DNA from: Schistosoma haematobium
Taxonomy: Eukaryota; Platyhelminthes; Trematoda; Strigeidida; Schistosomatidae
DNA length: 64,000 nucleotides
NCBI RefSeq assembly: GCF_000699445.3
Contig: NC_067200.1
Span: forward strand, 14,948,510 to 15,012,509
Direction: 5' to 3'
The notes below the pieces were generated by a model. That model was not told the origin of the DNA. It was given only the letters and a program-made list of their open reading frames with translations, and searched no databases. The position numbers were made by a program, and so were the translations under genes. Each line of letters begins with the position of its first letter. Position 1 is the stretch's first letter. Shown piece by piece: positions 22,984 through 35,129 of this stretch.

Positions 22984-23437
22984 GGCACTTCTCGACATTT
23001 TATATTTTTTTTTTTAAAAAAAAACAATTTTAATATGCTTATATATTTTTATTTCTATTTAAAAAAAACAAAACAAAAAAAACAATTTTTTTTAACGCTA
23101 TTACGTGTTCATGAGTTTATTTTCCTTTTTTTTTTTCCGCCGACATTGTGCTTTTACGCACATACGAGTGTATTTTCGACATGCACTTACATTTTCTTTT
23201 TTCTTTTCCAGGACGGCTGGAAAAGAACGATGACGTTTATGAGGATCCGAAATTTTCATTGTACATTTTCTTTTTTACTATGTTGTACCTCCGTCCCATA
23301 TAGTAAGGAAAGACGACCAGACGCTGCTAAATTTAGTAAGCTATCAGAAGAGTGTTTACCAACGACAAACTCGTTGGGTTTAAACTTCTGGCTGGCCACG
23401 TCTTAGGGTCGTCACTGCCCCACTAGGGGGAGTGATC
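22984..23437 (+). other. 3' untranslated region and purine tract of Gypsy element
   Basis: It has T- and A-rich runs (23003-23150), then unique sequence, then a purine-rich stretch AGGGGGAGTGA (23425-23435) two bases before the 3' LTR, in the place of the plus-strand primer. The 123-codon frame at 23035-23406 is low complexity and not a gene. Confidence 0.6.
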
Positions 23438-23758
23438 TGTAGCGGTAAATAAATCCCCAAAATAAATAGCTCTAAGTTTTCGACATTGGATGCTGACCAT
23501 ATGTTTTAGTGGACTCATCTAGCTGAAGGCGCTCGGTCAGGCATCCGCACCAGATCACGTGTGGTAACGCTGTGCTCAACATCAACCGCAATCGCTAGCC
23601 AGATCAGATCAGAGAATTCCGATATATTGGTCATCGCCAAATATACTCTTCCGATCTCCTCGACTCTGTCTTTTGATTTCTCTGGGTGGGAACGAAATAT
23701 ATTAGAAGGTGTTACTGGTAGAAGCGTTGTCAAACACTGAATACCTGTGACATCATCA
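23438..23758 (+). repeat. 3' LTR of Gypsy element
   Basis: It has the same length as the 5' LTR and differs at 5 sites by eye. It is followed by the GCAG target duplication. Confidence 0.93.
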
Positions 23759-24077
23759 GCAGACTCAAATATACTTGCGAGTTCATCTGCACACAGTATA
23801 AAAAGTAAAGGACCTAGAACAGAACCTTGTGGCACTCCACCAAGTACTGGTCTTCAGAAGAATCATTTGGAATCTGTTCTTGCTTTCTGTCTGCTACCCA
23901 TAAAGAAATATTTGATCTGCTTTGGAGAGGTCTGGCAATTCGTATGTTTTCCAGCTTCGAGAGAAATTTATTATCCCGCACCTTGCTAAATGCTTTTCTA
24001 AAATCCACATAAGCAACACACACTGATTTCCCACTATCTAGCGACTATGCGCATCATCGTTGTTCACAGTTTAGAAA

Positions 24078-24820
24078 TTTTGTAGCGGTAAAGAAATCCT
24101 TAAAATCAATATCTATGTAAGTCTTCGACATTGGATGCTGACCACATTAGTTTTAGTGGACTTGTAGTGGCATTGGACCGTAACTACACATTCTTCAAAG
24201 CTGAATGCGAGATTACTCAGAAAATAGATAATCAATATTTAACACGAAGAAATACCTAACGATGGAGAAGGCGCGAACAAGGAATTGAATGAATTGGAGT
24301 GGGTCTAATGGCATGACTCGGCCATGCAGGCGTGGTCCCTGTTATCTTATATCTTTTAACCATATTAAATATATTATCCTATCTCTAGTCTAAGCTTGTT
24401 CTCCATCATGTATTGGTAATTGTTATGATGCAATGAGTTGGTGTAGACGATGTAAATTCCACGTAAGATCTTATAGATTAGGCAGTTATATCATGACAAG
24501 TCTATAATTTTAGGATTACGTCCATTATTAGAGCAGTACTAATATCATAGTAGACCATAGTTCTACAGACTCACCTAGCTGAGGGCACTCGGTCATGCAT
24601 CCGCACCAGATCATGAGTGGGAAAGCCATGCTCAACTTCTCCTGAAATCGCTGGCCAGATTAGATCAGTCGATCCACCATGTATTGATAACCTATCAAAT
24701 ATATCTTCGAACCTCCTCGCCTCTGACTTTTGATTCCGCTTGGTGGGTACGATTCATATTAGGTGTTACTGGTTAAAGCGTTTTCAAACTCTGAATACCT
24801 GTGGCATCTTCATTTTGCTA
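24078..24820 (+). mobile_element. old solo LTR (Gypsy family), split by another LTR
   Basis: The LTR begins TGTAGCGGTAAAGAAATCC and runs to 24162. It resumes at 24568 with GACTCACCTAGCTGAGGGCA and ends CATCTTCA near 24820. The two halves together make a full-length, diverged LTR of the 321-bp family. It interrupts the CR1-like LINE RT region. Confidence 0.75.
24163..24567 (+). mobile_element. 405-bp solo LTR of a second family, nested in the old LTR
   Basis: It begins TGTAGTGGCATTGGACC and ends TTCTACA (inverted TGTAG...CTACA termini). GACT directly precedes (24159-24162) and follows (24568-24571) it, a 4-bp target duplication taken from the surrounding LTR. There is no internal coding region. 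The family was not identified. Confidence 0.75.
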
Positions 24821-27121
24821 GTTCAAACCATTGAAACTATGGCCTTTTGGATGCTCTTTACAATATTTTAACTATGACACTGATGAACCTGAAAGATCTT
24901 TGGTTTGATGGATTTTTTCTTAACTCTGTCTTACGGATTGTCATGAGGATCACATCGTTGTATTCGGTAAGTAGCTTACCTTTCCCAAGTGATATACTGA
25001 ATAACGTGGTCAACAGGACAGTAATGTATTGCGCAATGTCTCAATATTTTAGTGTTTAATTCGTCTGATCTTGTTGATTTTTCCGTTGCTTAGGTCTAAG
25101 AGCTTTTAATTCATCGTCTCGATCAAAGTAAACAGTGAGTAGCTGATCTCTTAACTTTGTATTTGGGTCTAGTTTTTTGTATGGAAGTGGCTGCGTAGTT
25201 AAAACAGTCCCGAAAATGTCCTCCATGGATTCTGTATTGTCCTGGTCTTCTTCAATCATTTGAGACACACTCCCTTTTGTAGCGAAGTTGGGAACCCAGT
25301 GGTGAGCTCTTGTTCTATAATTGGTGTACGGGAACACTCGCTTCGATTGCTTGATTACGGGTCGTGCCAACTGCTGTTCATATATTTTCCGGGCCGCATG
25401 AATTATTCTCATACACTTATTTCTGGTCGACTTGTTACGTTCCATTGTATTTGTTGTGCCAGGGTTGATGTCAACGTCCCAACATTTCGTCTTTTATGCC
25501 AGTACGCGTCACACCTCCTGGTTTATCTAGAGATGACTGTGTTATGTCTTATCCGGACTGTTCAGGGTAAGAATGGCCGGTTTATTTGATTGCATAACTT
25601 CAGGAAGAGTATCTGTAGAATTACGGTCCACTTCGTTGTTAGTAATATCAAAATAATAGACCGAATCCTAACATTGTAGATATGTCACGAGGTGAAAACC
25701 TAATCCATAAGTCTTTACGTGGAAATCATACCACTGTCTATTCTGACCTGTCGTACAGTAACGATCCGCCATATAACGTTTGGCGTTTGAAAAGAAAACA
25801 TCTAAGCTAGAAGTGGAATAATATATTTAATGTGAGTAAAGACAAGTTATGCAGAACGAACACATCTGCGAGGCCGAGCCATTCCATCCGATCTATTTTC
25901 ATTAATTCACCCCGCCTTCTCCATCGCTGACCCACTCTTCATGTTAATTATTGAAAAAGGTGTTTTCCCAGTTATCTTATGTTTAGCTTTGAAGACCGTG
26001 TGGCTAGGACCAACGTCACCTACTGATGCACCAGGGTCAATTCTCCCGTCCTAAATAGGAGTTACTGTGTTGGCCGCCTTCATAATTGACTTTCTAATAT
26101 CTGGACAGGTCACTACATCCGTTTGATAGGCTATATCATCTATAGACTTGGATTAGATGATCGTGTTATCAATCCTCCCTCTAGTTGGAAGGAACTTTGA
26201 TAGGAAGACAAAGTTCAAGAAGCATAGCGAGTTTCGTAGGTCATGTCTGAATGGGGTCTCAGGTGTTCTAGGATAAAGCTAGGATGGTTGAAGTTTATGA
26301 CAATTTGTACATAAACGATGTTTCTAATGACCCCACTTCCAAGTTCCTGCAGTTTATGGAGCGTGCAATAAACTCGCCTGCTATAAAACGTTTACACCCT
26401 CGTATTTAGGAGAAAGTTACTCACTAAACATCCTGGACTGCGGTATACTTTAAAAGATCCAATGTTTAACCTTTTCCATCTCACTCGGCAGCGCCCCGGT
26501 TCACATGTCCTTGGGTCGTGTGCCACTCTCCCAACAACTCTAAGGTGCTTTTTTTATACAGAATAACTGCATCACCCGCACGGTTGACTTCGTCAGTCCT
26601 ACAAAGTATGAAATTAAGCAACTGAATTCCATTATCATATATTTCCGATGTCAGCCATGTTTACGAAATAGCAATGACATTAGGGTTTTCTGTGTCAACC
26701 ACATTTTTAAATCTCACCATCCTTTTTGGCAGGCTACAAGGATATATGTATCACACTTTTAATTTTGTAAAATTCTTCCCTTTACCACCCAGAGTGTTTT
26801 GAAGATCGTTTTACCTTGAACGTTTATGGTATGAAAACCTATGAGTAAAAGGTTTCTTTACAGTACAGACGATGTTCATTCATTTCTGTTTTTTTCCCAT
26901 CGCCTCTTATTATGGTCTGCTAGTTTGAGATCAGCACGGAAAATATTTCAGATTCAGTCAGTTGGCTTGAAGATTTCAATATCTTTCTTCAGCGGAAGTA
27001 AAAGTTACTTTTAGGAGGTGGTTTGTCTGAATACTTTCTGAACTCTACCATCTATTTCGTTAAGTTGATGATTTCCGGGAGTAGCTAGCTTATTAGGAGC
27101 ACGATGTGACTTTGATTATAT

Positions 27122-27800
27122 TTAATTAACACCTCGAAAACGTCGTCTAACAAACATTTGGAAGGTTTGTGCGGCGTTTCTTAGACCGAAGAGCATTCGC
27201 GGAAATTCGTAAAGTCCGAAAGGAGTTTTGGTAGCCGTTTTCGGAATGTCATCAATGGCCGTGGGAATTTGGTTATACGCTTTAACCAAGTCGATTTTCG
27301 AAAAGACAGTTGTACCTTTCAAGGTAGCTGTCAAATCGTGGATGTGAGGCAACGGGTAACGATCGGGAATGGTTTTCGCGTTCAATCGCCGATAGTCACC
27401 AGTTGGACGCCAATCGTTGCTGTCCTTTTTAGGGACTATGTGCAACGGAGATTCCTAAGTCTATCATATGGTTGAACTTGTTTTTCGCCAACCTTAGCTT
27501 CTCGGGGGCTAGTCGTCGTGCTTTAGAGAATACAGGTGGTCCTGTAGTCGTGATGTGATGTGTAACGTTGCTGGTTACACACGGTAATTTCGGTTGCGTT
27601 TGGTGTATCCCAGGGTACTTATCGAGTAGTGGTTGATAAAATGGGTCTGTCGTATGCTTAATCGTGACTGGAGATAATCCGCAACCAGAAAATGAATTTA
27701 CGTAAACAGATAAATTAGTGTTTCCGTCCGCTAGCCTCCGTTTGCGCATGTCGACGAGTAGATTATGGTGTTGTAGAAGGTCCATACCAATGATTGGCAT
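27122..27800 (-). pseudogene. protease-RT remnant of truncated Gypsy copy
   Basis: Two overlapping frames cover [20 protein letters not shown] (end of protease) and [19 protein letters not shown]...LVKAYNQIP (RT). They are separated by a ~29-base deletion near 27450 that shifts the frame. Homology ends near 27125. Confidence 0.85.
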
Positions 27801-28305
27801 AGATACGTCTGAAACAACGAAGTTCCAGTGGATGGCTTTGAGTAAACCTACGTTAAGGTAAACGTACCTTTTGCCTTACGTAGAGATAGGCTTTCCGTTT
27901 GCCGCCTGTAAGGTCGAAACCGATTCGTGAAGCCGGTTCGCTGGGAGAAAGCTAACTTCTGCGCCAGTGTCGACGAGGTAGCGAACTCTCGTTGTCACAT
28001 GTGTAACGTATAACAGACGGCTATGTTCGCCGGCTACGGTTGCAGTTAACTCGTGCCGGCTTGGAAGTTTCCCGAGTTGCTTTTCGTGTCAGTCGGTTTT
28101 GAGTTGGGAAAATTGCAGGGTTTTCTGCAATTTTTGGAAGAACTTCCATACTGGTTATGATACCAGCACCAGTCGGGGTTATCAGTCTCTCGCGGTCTAG
28201 AGACATACCGCTTACGTAAAGTGCTTCTACGTGGGGTGTGTGATCGCTTAAGGTCGTTACGAAAATTAATATAACGTGTAAGTGTATGACGTAACTCGGT
28301 TATGT

Positions 28306-28626
28306 TGTAGCGGTAAATAAATCCCCAAAATAAATAGCTCTAAGTTTTCGACATTGGATGCTGACCATATGTTTTAGTGGACTCATCTAGCTGAAGGCGC
28401 TCGGTCATGCATCCGCACCAGATCACGTGTGGTAACGCTGTGCTCAACATCAACCGCAATCGCTAGCCAGATCAGATCAGAGAATTCCGATATATTGGTC
28501 ATCGCCAAATATACTCTTCCGATCTCCTCGACTCTGTCTTTTGATTTCTCTGGGTGGGAACGAAATATATTAGAAGGTGTTACTGGTAGAAGCGTTGTCA
28601 AACACTGAATACCTGTGACATCATCA
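28306..28626 (+). mobile_element. young solo LTR inserted in gag of older Gypsy copy
   Basis: Exactly 321 bp, TGTAGCGG to CATCATCA. It differs from the 3' LTR at 23438 by about one base by eye. ATGT flanks both sides (28302-28305, 28627-28630), and joining the flanks restores an unbroken gag sequence. It is a product of LTR-LTR recombination after a recent insertion. The 72-codon minus-strand frame inside it is not a gene. Confidence 0.92.
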
Positions 28627-28721
28627 ATGTCATTCTGAGTCGTTTGAGGCTTTTCTTTGACTGAAAAAACCTCGGCATTAGATTTCGTAATTTCTAAGAT
28701 ACGATCGGCAGATGCAACCAG

Positions 28722-29240
28722 CTAGTCTAAGGCGTTGTTTTGAAACGAGACCAAAACCGCTTGCACCTGCTGAGGAAGCTTCGACAAGAAAAGTTCTTTA
28801 AATAGACCTTCGTCGAAAGTTCTTGGGCCTATAACCTCTCTCATTCTTTGCAACATGTCCGTCGCAGAACCGTGTTGCAGGTCGATGTTACTGAGGAGTT
28901 GGTCTAGCCTTTGTCGATCGGTTAGGTCTCCGCGTTTAAGAATCGAGCGTTTTAAGATTTCGTAAGGATCGGAAACATCACTAGTAAACATACTAGGTGT
29001 TACGTACCTGTTGAATTCCCGCGATAGTGCCTTGACTACTGCGAGGAATTGTGCACGTGTGTCGATTACGCCGTGCTTGGAGAAGTCGGCTTCTGCGTAG
29101 CAAGACCAGGCTTCGATGTTGTCGGGCCAGAAAGGCATCAGTTGGAACGAAGGTGGGGATATAGTCCTAAGCTTGAGTATTTTGGGTGTCTGTTCAGTTA
29201 TGATGAAATATGAAGTACGAGAATGAACGAGGGAAAAATA
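28722..29240 (-). pseudogene. gag remnant of truncated Gypsy copy
   Basis: It contains the same capsid motifs as the intact gag ([29 protein letters not shown]), with ATT in place of the initiator ATG. The frame stops at 28722 in a codon that is Glu in the intact copy, and gag continues past the inserted solo LTR. Confidence 0.85.
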
Positions 29241-29351
29241 TCCAAAAAACACGAAAAAATCACAATGTACAAAAAATTCTAATAAGGCAGTGATATATAG
29301 AATCCCAAAAAGGAACAAACTCACAGTTTGCGATCACGTTAGGCTCACCAA

Positions 29352-29667
29352 TGAAGATGCCACAGGTATCCGGAGTTTGAAAACGCTTTAACCAGTAACG
29401 CCTTCTAATATGAATCGTACCCACAAAGTGAAATCAAAAGACGGAAGCGAGGAAGCTAGAAGATATATTTGATATACTATCAATATATCTTATCTAATCT
29501 GGCTAGCGATTGCAAGGGTTGTTGAGCACGGCGTTCCAACTCGTGATCTGGTGCGGATGCATGGCCGAGCGCCTTCAGCTAGGTGAGTCCATTTAAACTA
29601 ATGTGGTCAGCATCCATTGTCGAAAACTTACAGAGCTATTAATTTTGGGGATTTATTTACCGCTACA
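29352..29667 (-). repeat. 5' LTR of truncated Gypsy copy
   Basis: About 316 bp. On the minus strand it starts TGTAGCGG (29667) and ends CATCTTCA (29352), followed by TTGGTGAGCC... as primer site. It is more diverged from the 18517 LTR than the solo LTR at 28306 is. Confidence 0.85.
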
Positions 29668-31180
29668 AGCTCTTGTCTACTACATCGGAATGTAGAGATT
29701 TTCAATAGCTCACATATAACAAGTAGTTTAATTATTATGTTTTCTTTTGTCAATAATTCGGAAGTTTCTACTGGTATCAGGGCATTAATATAAGGAGAAT
29801 GACAGACTATAACTGGATTATCACAATGACAGTGGACATTAGAGCGCGCTGATTTTGAAATGTGCGTTTCATAAGCTTAAGAGGGCGATCAACAGTAGCA
29901 TGAAATAGAAGTAAGTGTCACTAGGACTTTCTGTTCGACATGGTTTTAAACACAGGAAATTAAGACACAAGGCGACTTACTTAATATAGAACTCATTGAA
30001 GTAGTCATTGTTGTTACTTATATATATTAATAATTATCATGTCGTGTTTTGATATGAGGAATACACATTTAATTCAGAATTGAATATATGTGTTGCGCTA
30101 GTTTAGTGAAAATCTGATCGCTGCTTTCATTAGGAGGACTGAAGACCTAACTGTTCCCGTGTTTCTGTCAGGATTAACTCAGGTTCATCAACCTACTATC
30201 CTTATTACTGAAGACTGTATGACAAGCGCGGTAAATACTAACGTACGTTAGTTGGACGTTGCAGGTTAATCACTTAGTCGCAAGATCTTATGTGCCTATC
30301 ACTAAAGGACTCGCACGGTCAACATTCTCCTGTAAAAAAAACTGTATCTATAACGTGGTGAAAATGGACAGTTATCGCATTACTGCGTGCACGGGTTAAT
30401 TGTACGATTTAAACTCTGTTACCTATAGGTAGTCGCTACACAGTGTTTTTCTCTAAAGTGTTTCTCAGATGCTTGCCTTATGGTAATTTCAAAGTCGTTA
30501 GGTTATAATTTATGGACGGATCAATCAGATTTAAACTAGTGACTGTTTCAGGGAGTCTTTTATCCACAATAATAAATTGCCTGCTACCTCGATATTACTT
30601 AACTTATATAACAGCCGGTTGTAAGGAACTTGGTTAAAGACTGCTAAAGTCAGTGTAGACCACTTCTGTAGGTAACGTTTGGTCTTTAAGAGCGCACCAA
30701 CTTTCACGATCTACTAATAAGTTAGTGTTAGCGGGACATAGACCGGATTAAAGCATGTTCAATTCACGATTGCTTTGGTGCACGCTGATTGGCTAATTCT
30801 TATCCAATCAGCACTAGTCGATAGTTGGAGAATACTTTAGAATCTTCTCATGTAAAAACTATAAATAGACTGACGTTTTCTCTATTGTGCTTCTGGCTTG
30901 CATCTTACTTCCATCTAACCTTGTTATTTGGAATATAATCTCTTTCCTGTTCAACCGTGTTCTGATTTGGGGTTTTGTCGAGTGAATCAGTGTCCAAGAA
31001 TACTAAGCAATAGGAATAGCTGGGTCATAACCGTAAGAAAGAGAGTTATAACAGTTAGTGAGACAGGAATAACCTGTTCTAAAGCTATGCTGCTTTTCAG
31101 AAAGAATCCGGTCTTCATCGAGATACCTAAACAACTTCCGAGTAATATTTTTTAAAGTTGTAACAACCACGCTAGTTAGG
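29668..31180. other. intergenic, little recognised
   Basis: No gene was recognised. The part right of about 31040 already carries degenerate minus-strand LINE RT sequence. Confidence 0.4.
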
Positions 31181-32380
31181 TTAGTGGGTCGGTAGTTCCC
31201 AGGTTTATGTTTCGTACCTGTTTTGAAGATGGGACTTACTATGGTGTTCTTCCAGTCTTGGTAACCGACCTAGGGTTACTGATAGATTAAAACATACACT
31301 TAAGAGGTTCTCAACGAAGTTGGCTAGCTCCTTTAGTAACCTAGAAAGCAGTTCATCTGGTCCCGTGGATACGCCTGTATCAAGCTTATTTAGCAGACCA
31401 AAGACATCGAGTCCTTTAATCGTCACGTTCAGTGTGTATGTATGTGTGTGGGGTTTGTATGAACTGACGGGAAGGGTGTCTCTACGGTATATACATTGCT
31501 AAAGTAGTTTGAGAATGCTTGAGCTTTATCATAGTCGTCCTCTACAAATGATGCAGTGCTACTGTCTTTTCATAATGCTGGGATATTTCCTCTTCTCTTA
31601 GTCCTTTGGTTTATGTACGAATATAAGTTTTTAGGGCATTCTATAGATTCATTAACAAGTTTTTCGTCGCACAACCTTTTAGACTTACGGAGGGTCGTGG
31701 CACAAGTATTCTGAGCTTCTCGATGTTGAGATTTTGTCTCGTCAGTTCCCACTAACCTAAATCTCCCACATTCTTCTCTTACGGAGAAGGATGCGAACCT
31801 CTTTATTGAACCACGGTAGGGAGTTTATCGGACCCCTTGGTGTAGTCCAAGGGATGTGTGGTGCAGTGACTTTTAAGTACAAATTTCTGAATATATCCCA
31901 AGTCATTTCGACTGGGGACTCTGGCTCTACTGACCAACCTACTGCGGGTGTCGTGTGTATGCCTTGTATATTCACTTGTATATTTCACTGGATTATACTC
32001 CTTGAATAACATCTTCAAACCCTAATTTTTCTGATTACTACATCTAACATTACGGGATTTGAATCGACCACTGCATCTCTGTGCCAATGTGGTGTGGCAG
32101 CTCGAACTGATGTACGTACGTACGAAGTTCTACGTTGTTACTGACTGACTGACTGACTGATATTCGCTTCCCAGACGTTAGGTCTGGGTTGGGTTGATAC
32201 ACGCTTATTTATGACAACTATACGGAAACCAGAGATTATAAATACATGATTACTTTTACCTAAGGGTGGCATATAGTTGAGGTTTGTGACATTCTCATAA
32301 TGGGTTAATATGAGATCTAGTAAGGATGATTCGGAGTCCGGGTTGTACCTAGTTGCTTCTATCACATGTTGCTGGATTTT
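31040..32380 (-). mobile_element. CR1-like LINE fragment (endonuclease end, linker, early RT)
   Basis: From right to left on the minus strand: SSLLDLILTHYENVTNLNY (endonuclease C-terminus, about 32330-32280), PLGKSNHVFIISG, RPNVWEANI; then after an insertion GPINSLPWFNKEVRILLRKR (about 31840-31770), YSYINQRTKRRGNIPAL (about 31620-31570) and DTGVSTGPDELLSRLLKELA...LSVTLGRLP (about 31380-31260). The order is that of CR1-type LINEs. Stops and shifts are frequent. Confidence 0.78.
32020..32161 (+). mobile_element. RTE-like LINE 3' end inserted in the CR1-like fragment
   Basis: A short plus-strand 3' end (CCAATGTGGTGTGGCAGCTC... to a GACTGACTGACTGACTGA tail, 32143-32161) separates two consecutive parts of the CR1-like coding sequence. 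It is a severely 5'-truncated insertion of the GACT-tailed family. Confidence 0.65.
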
Positions 32381-33867
32381 ACTCGGAATTCATCCTTCCT
32401 TATGATTTGATAGCATTTTGGCATTGTGGCTGGTGTCAGTTTGCGATAAAAACTCGCAATTTAATTCCTAACTAACCATCGTAATTCCTTACACTAATTC
32501 ATAACCCCATTTTGACTTTAGCATGTGGTTGAAGTTCTTCAAGCTTTTTCCGGCATTGCTTTAAGGTCTTCCATAAATCATGGTCTCATCTTCAAAGTTT
32601 CTCACATGCTTCGTTAAAATCGCCTGAATTTCTTCGTTTTCCTAGCGAGTCATGATACAGTTCATAGCACTATGATACAGTCAATTTTTTCACTTTGTAA
32701 AGCTTGATGTACTTGTAAATCTGCCATTTTCCACCTTATGACAAATATTGTTCGCTACCAAACATATTCAGTATCAGTGCTGTAGGTGCTTTTACATAGT
32801 TTACTTCATTCTAACACTAATCGCCTGTTGCCAAATTTAAGATGGATTACACATGTTCATCAAAGGTAGATAGTACCAACCGTTAATTATAGCCCCTAAG
32901 GTTTTAATTCTTTTTTCTCTTTCTCAACTCATCCCTTTTTGGGTTTAATAATGTTGCGATTTAATTGAGGTGCTTTTTATTTTGTCTTATAAAATCGGTG
33001 ACTTCATCAATGAATGATACCGAATGACTGTAGATAATATGCTTGTTTGGGCCATAAACGTGAACTTGATATATATAATGAAACAATATTTGTCTACTTT
33101 TATAACTAAGTTGGATTACCAGATATTTTTTCACTCACAAAGCCAATACGGTGAGATAATTTTCCATAACTGACAAAAATTGAAGGACGACCCTATGGAC
33201 ATTAAGATAGGGTATTAATAAGAAGTGCGATGTTATGAAGTGCCACAAGATGAAGCGCACAGAATACTAAGTATGCGTTACATTTAACCTCAAGTAAGGA
33301 GATCATTTCTTACTGCCTCAAATGTACCGCTCATAAACTTCCATAATTGTCTGAATGAGTCAGCATATTGTCCACTAGATAGTTTACCTGGGTAACTCGT
33401 CGAAATGTAGACGGATAGTTTGACAGAAGTTGGGGTTGAGCGTATGTGTATATATTATATTTAGGTTAACCTTAGGGGCTGAAATTCAAACAGTTTTAAC
33501 GGCTTGCTTGGCGAACTGATCTTATTTTTCAGATAAATAATTAAAATCATTACCAAAAATACATAAGATTTGAAAAACAAAATCACACTAAATGCTTGTC
33601 CAACCAAGTCCAGTTGTTTATCCTGTACACAGCAACATCGTGAAGAATTTGATGTGGAAATGGTTCATAATGCAGGAAGTAAATATGTACGTGTATATGT
33701 CTGCTATTGTTATTAAAAACTTTTAAGAAATAATGTCTTTGGCTACGATCAAGGATATTTTTGTCGCTTTCGTTTATTGTAAAATTAACAGTACGTATGA
33801 GTAAAATAATCCGACTGAAGTACGTTGAGACTTGAGATATTCGTATAACTGATTCCTATGTTAAATT
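32381..33867. other. intergenic, nothing recognised
   Basis: AT-rich DNA with no recognisable coding or repeat signature. Confidence 0.4.
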
Positions 33868-34560
33868 AAAGCCAGTTAGTCAGTCACAACATAGAACCTG
33901 GTACATATGTACTTTTGTTCAAGTTGTTGTACCCCATTAGTGTGCCAAGATGAAATTGTCAGGTCGAATCTCAAAACTGTAGAGGTTATGACAGCGTCAG
34001 TGGTGATTGGAAAGACGGCGTCGAATATCTGATTCAAAAAATATAAGTTGGTGAAATAAAAACAAAAGTTGTGAAGAATTCAGAAGCTCAGAATCCGCGG
34101 AAGATAAAGAATGGATGCACCTGCGCCATTGCAGGTAATTTTGAACATTATCATTCAAAGTTTCTGATCATTGGTTACGATAATCACGCGGACGCCAACC
34201 AGGTAGTCTACATCTATTGACATGGCTAAGTTCAAGTGTCAATAACTCCACGGACTAGTGCCATATTTTGGTGTGGCCGCACCTTTCTTTCAACTTTCTA
34301 CACCAAACAACATTCACCGAGGTAGAGATGATTGGACACACATGAAACATTTCCTAACCACCTCAAATGATGAATATTTATTACATCATTAGTCGGTTTA
34401 GCATCCTTACCTACTGTTCTATTCCTAACTCAAGCATTGCTTACTCAGTGGTTTCATAATACACAAGCAATGATTCGAAGACTCCTATGATCGAATACTA
34501 GTAACCTACGAATATCCTCTATTCTTAATGACCGTGTTTCACACAAAATAGAAGGGTTTA
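33868..34560 (-). mobile_element. RTE-like LINE 3' fragment (GACT-tailed family)
   Basis: A tail-like GTTAGTCAGTCACAACATAG at 33875 is followed by the family 3'UTR, and from about 34180 rightwards a degenerate minus-strand copy of the RTE C-terminus (plus-strand GCGGACGCCAACCAGGTAGT mirrors the R(D/V)xPGWG... end). It is heavily mutated. Confidence 0.65.
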
Positions 34561-35129
34561 CATGAATCCACCGTTCAGGTTGCTTGGAGGTAGTGAATAA
34601 CTGAAGTGTGTCTAATGGCCAGTTGAACTGTTTCCTGAAGTGTTCTTCTCATCGGTTTAATATCCTGATTTGAGTGAATAATTGTCCCGTTTTTTTCTGA
34701 GGTAACAACCTGGTTTTTAGCACTCATTACCTTGATAAGTCTAGACAGTTGTCTACTGTTACTTATCGCCACTGTCCTTCCCATCTCCTGCTTTCACCAC
34801 CCATCACTACTCGCGATCATTGTGTAGCCTTTTTATCAGCCAACGTTTAAGCTGCTTCCGCTCCTCATTGTGTTCATAGCAATACGCGATCAGTTTTCGA
34901 ACATCTATCAGTTCAGAAGATGCCTTTGAAGTCCACTGATTTTTCTTAATCTTTCGATTTGAGTTACTAGTAGATATCACTACTATTTCCTCAGTCTTTT
35001 TGGGTATTATGCTAAATTATCTCGGGGGTGAATATCACTTTCACGGTTGGCTCACTCTTCCAATTGTTCTTGAAATATATTCTTAACTTTCTTATCATTA
35101 ACTAGAACTCTAAGGGGTTTCTATATCCA
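34561..35129. other. intergenic, nothing certain
   Basis: It may include more upstream LINE sequence, but no motif is clear. The 69-codon minus-strand frame at 34575-34784 has no recognised homology. Confidence 0.35.

Larger units (their letters stand above)
18517..23758 (+). mobile_element. near-intact Ty3/Gypsy LTR retrotransposon (CsRn1/Boudicca-like clade)
   Basis: 5.24 kb bounded by two 321-bp LTRs that differ at 5 positions by eye (about 98.4% identical), with a GCAG target duplication (18513-18516 and 23759-23762). The order is LTR, primer binding site, gag, pol (protease, RT, RNase H, integrase), purine-rich tract, LTR. The gag CX2HX9CX3C finger and a primer site resembling tRNA-Trp fit the CsRn1/Kabuki/Boudicca clade. 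Pol carries one frameshift (about 21521-21535) and one in-frame TGA (22402-22404), so this copy should not be autonomous. The low LTR divergence indicates a recent insertion. It sits inside the RT region of the CR1-like LINE. Confidence 0.93.
17220..26900 (-). mobile_element. CR1-like LINE, heavily interrupted
   Basis: On the minus strand, from right to left, one degenerate LINE can be followed: an endonuclease start (about 26720-26450, PNVIAIS.TWLTSEIYDNG), the endonuclease-RT linker (25445-25056, KCMRIIHAARKIYEQQLA), early RT blocks (about 24990-24821), the RT block CVAYVDFRKAFSKV (about 24020), the block PQGSVLGPLLFILCADEL (about 23835-23765), then LLYAGDVGIRREI with an altered YADD box (18516-18430), DLEVTVSQSPKTTAQCREV (about 17800-17740) and a C-terminal HGLRGDLISMYRILL (about 17490-17450). 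Four later insertions break it: the Gypsy element, an old solo LTR, a second solo LTR within that, and the repeat at 17956-18425. Many stops and shifts show that it is dead. Confidence 0.75.
27122..29667 (-). mobile_element. truncated second copy of the Gypsy element
   Basis: It reads from its 5' LTR (29667 to 29352, minus) through a primer site (29351-29331), gag (about 29240-28627 and 28305-28030), protease (about 27990) and RT, breaking off near 27122 just before the catalytic YVDD. The gag start codon is changed to ATT. About 29 bp are missing in RT near 27450 relative to the copy at 18517, and other stops are present, so it is dead. A plus-oriented solo LTR (28306-28626) interrupts gag. 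Confidence 0.88.

Noticed and set aside
25056..25445. 129-codon minus-strand frame as a host gene
   Set aside because: It reads as the linker region of the CR1-like LINE and is collinear with its other parts.
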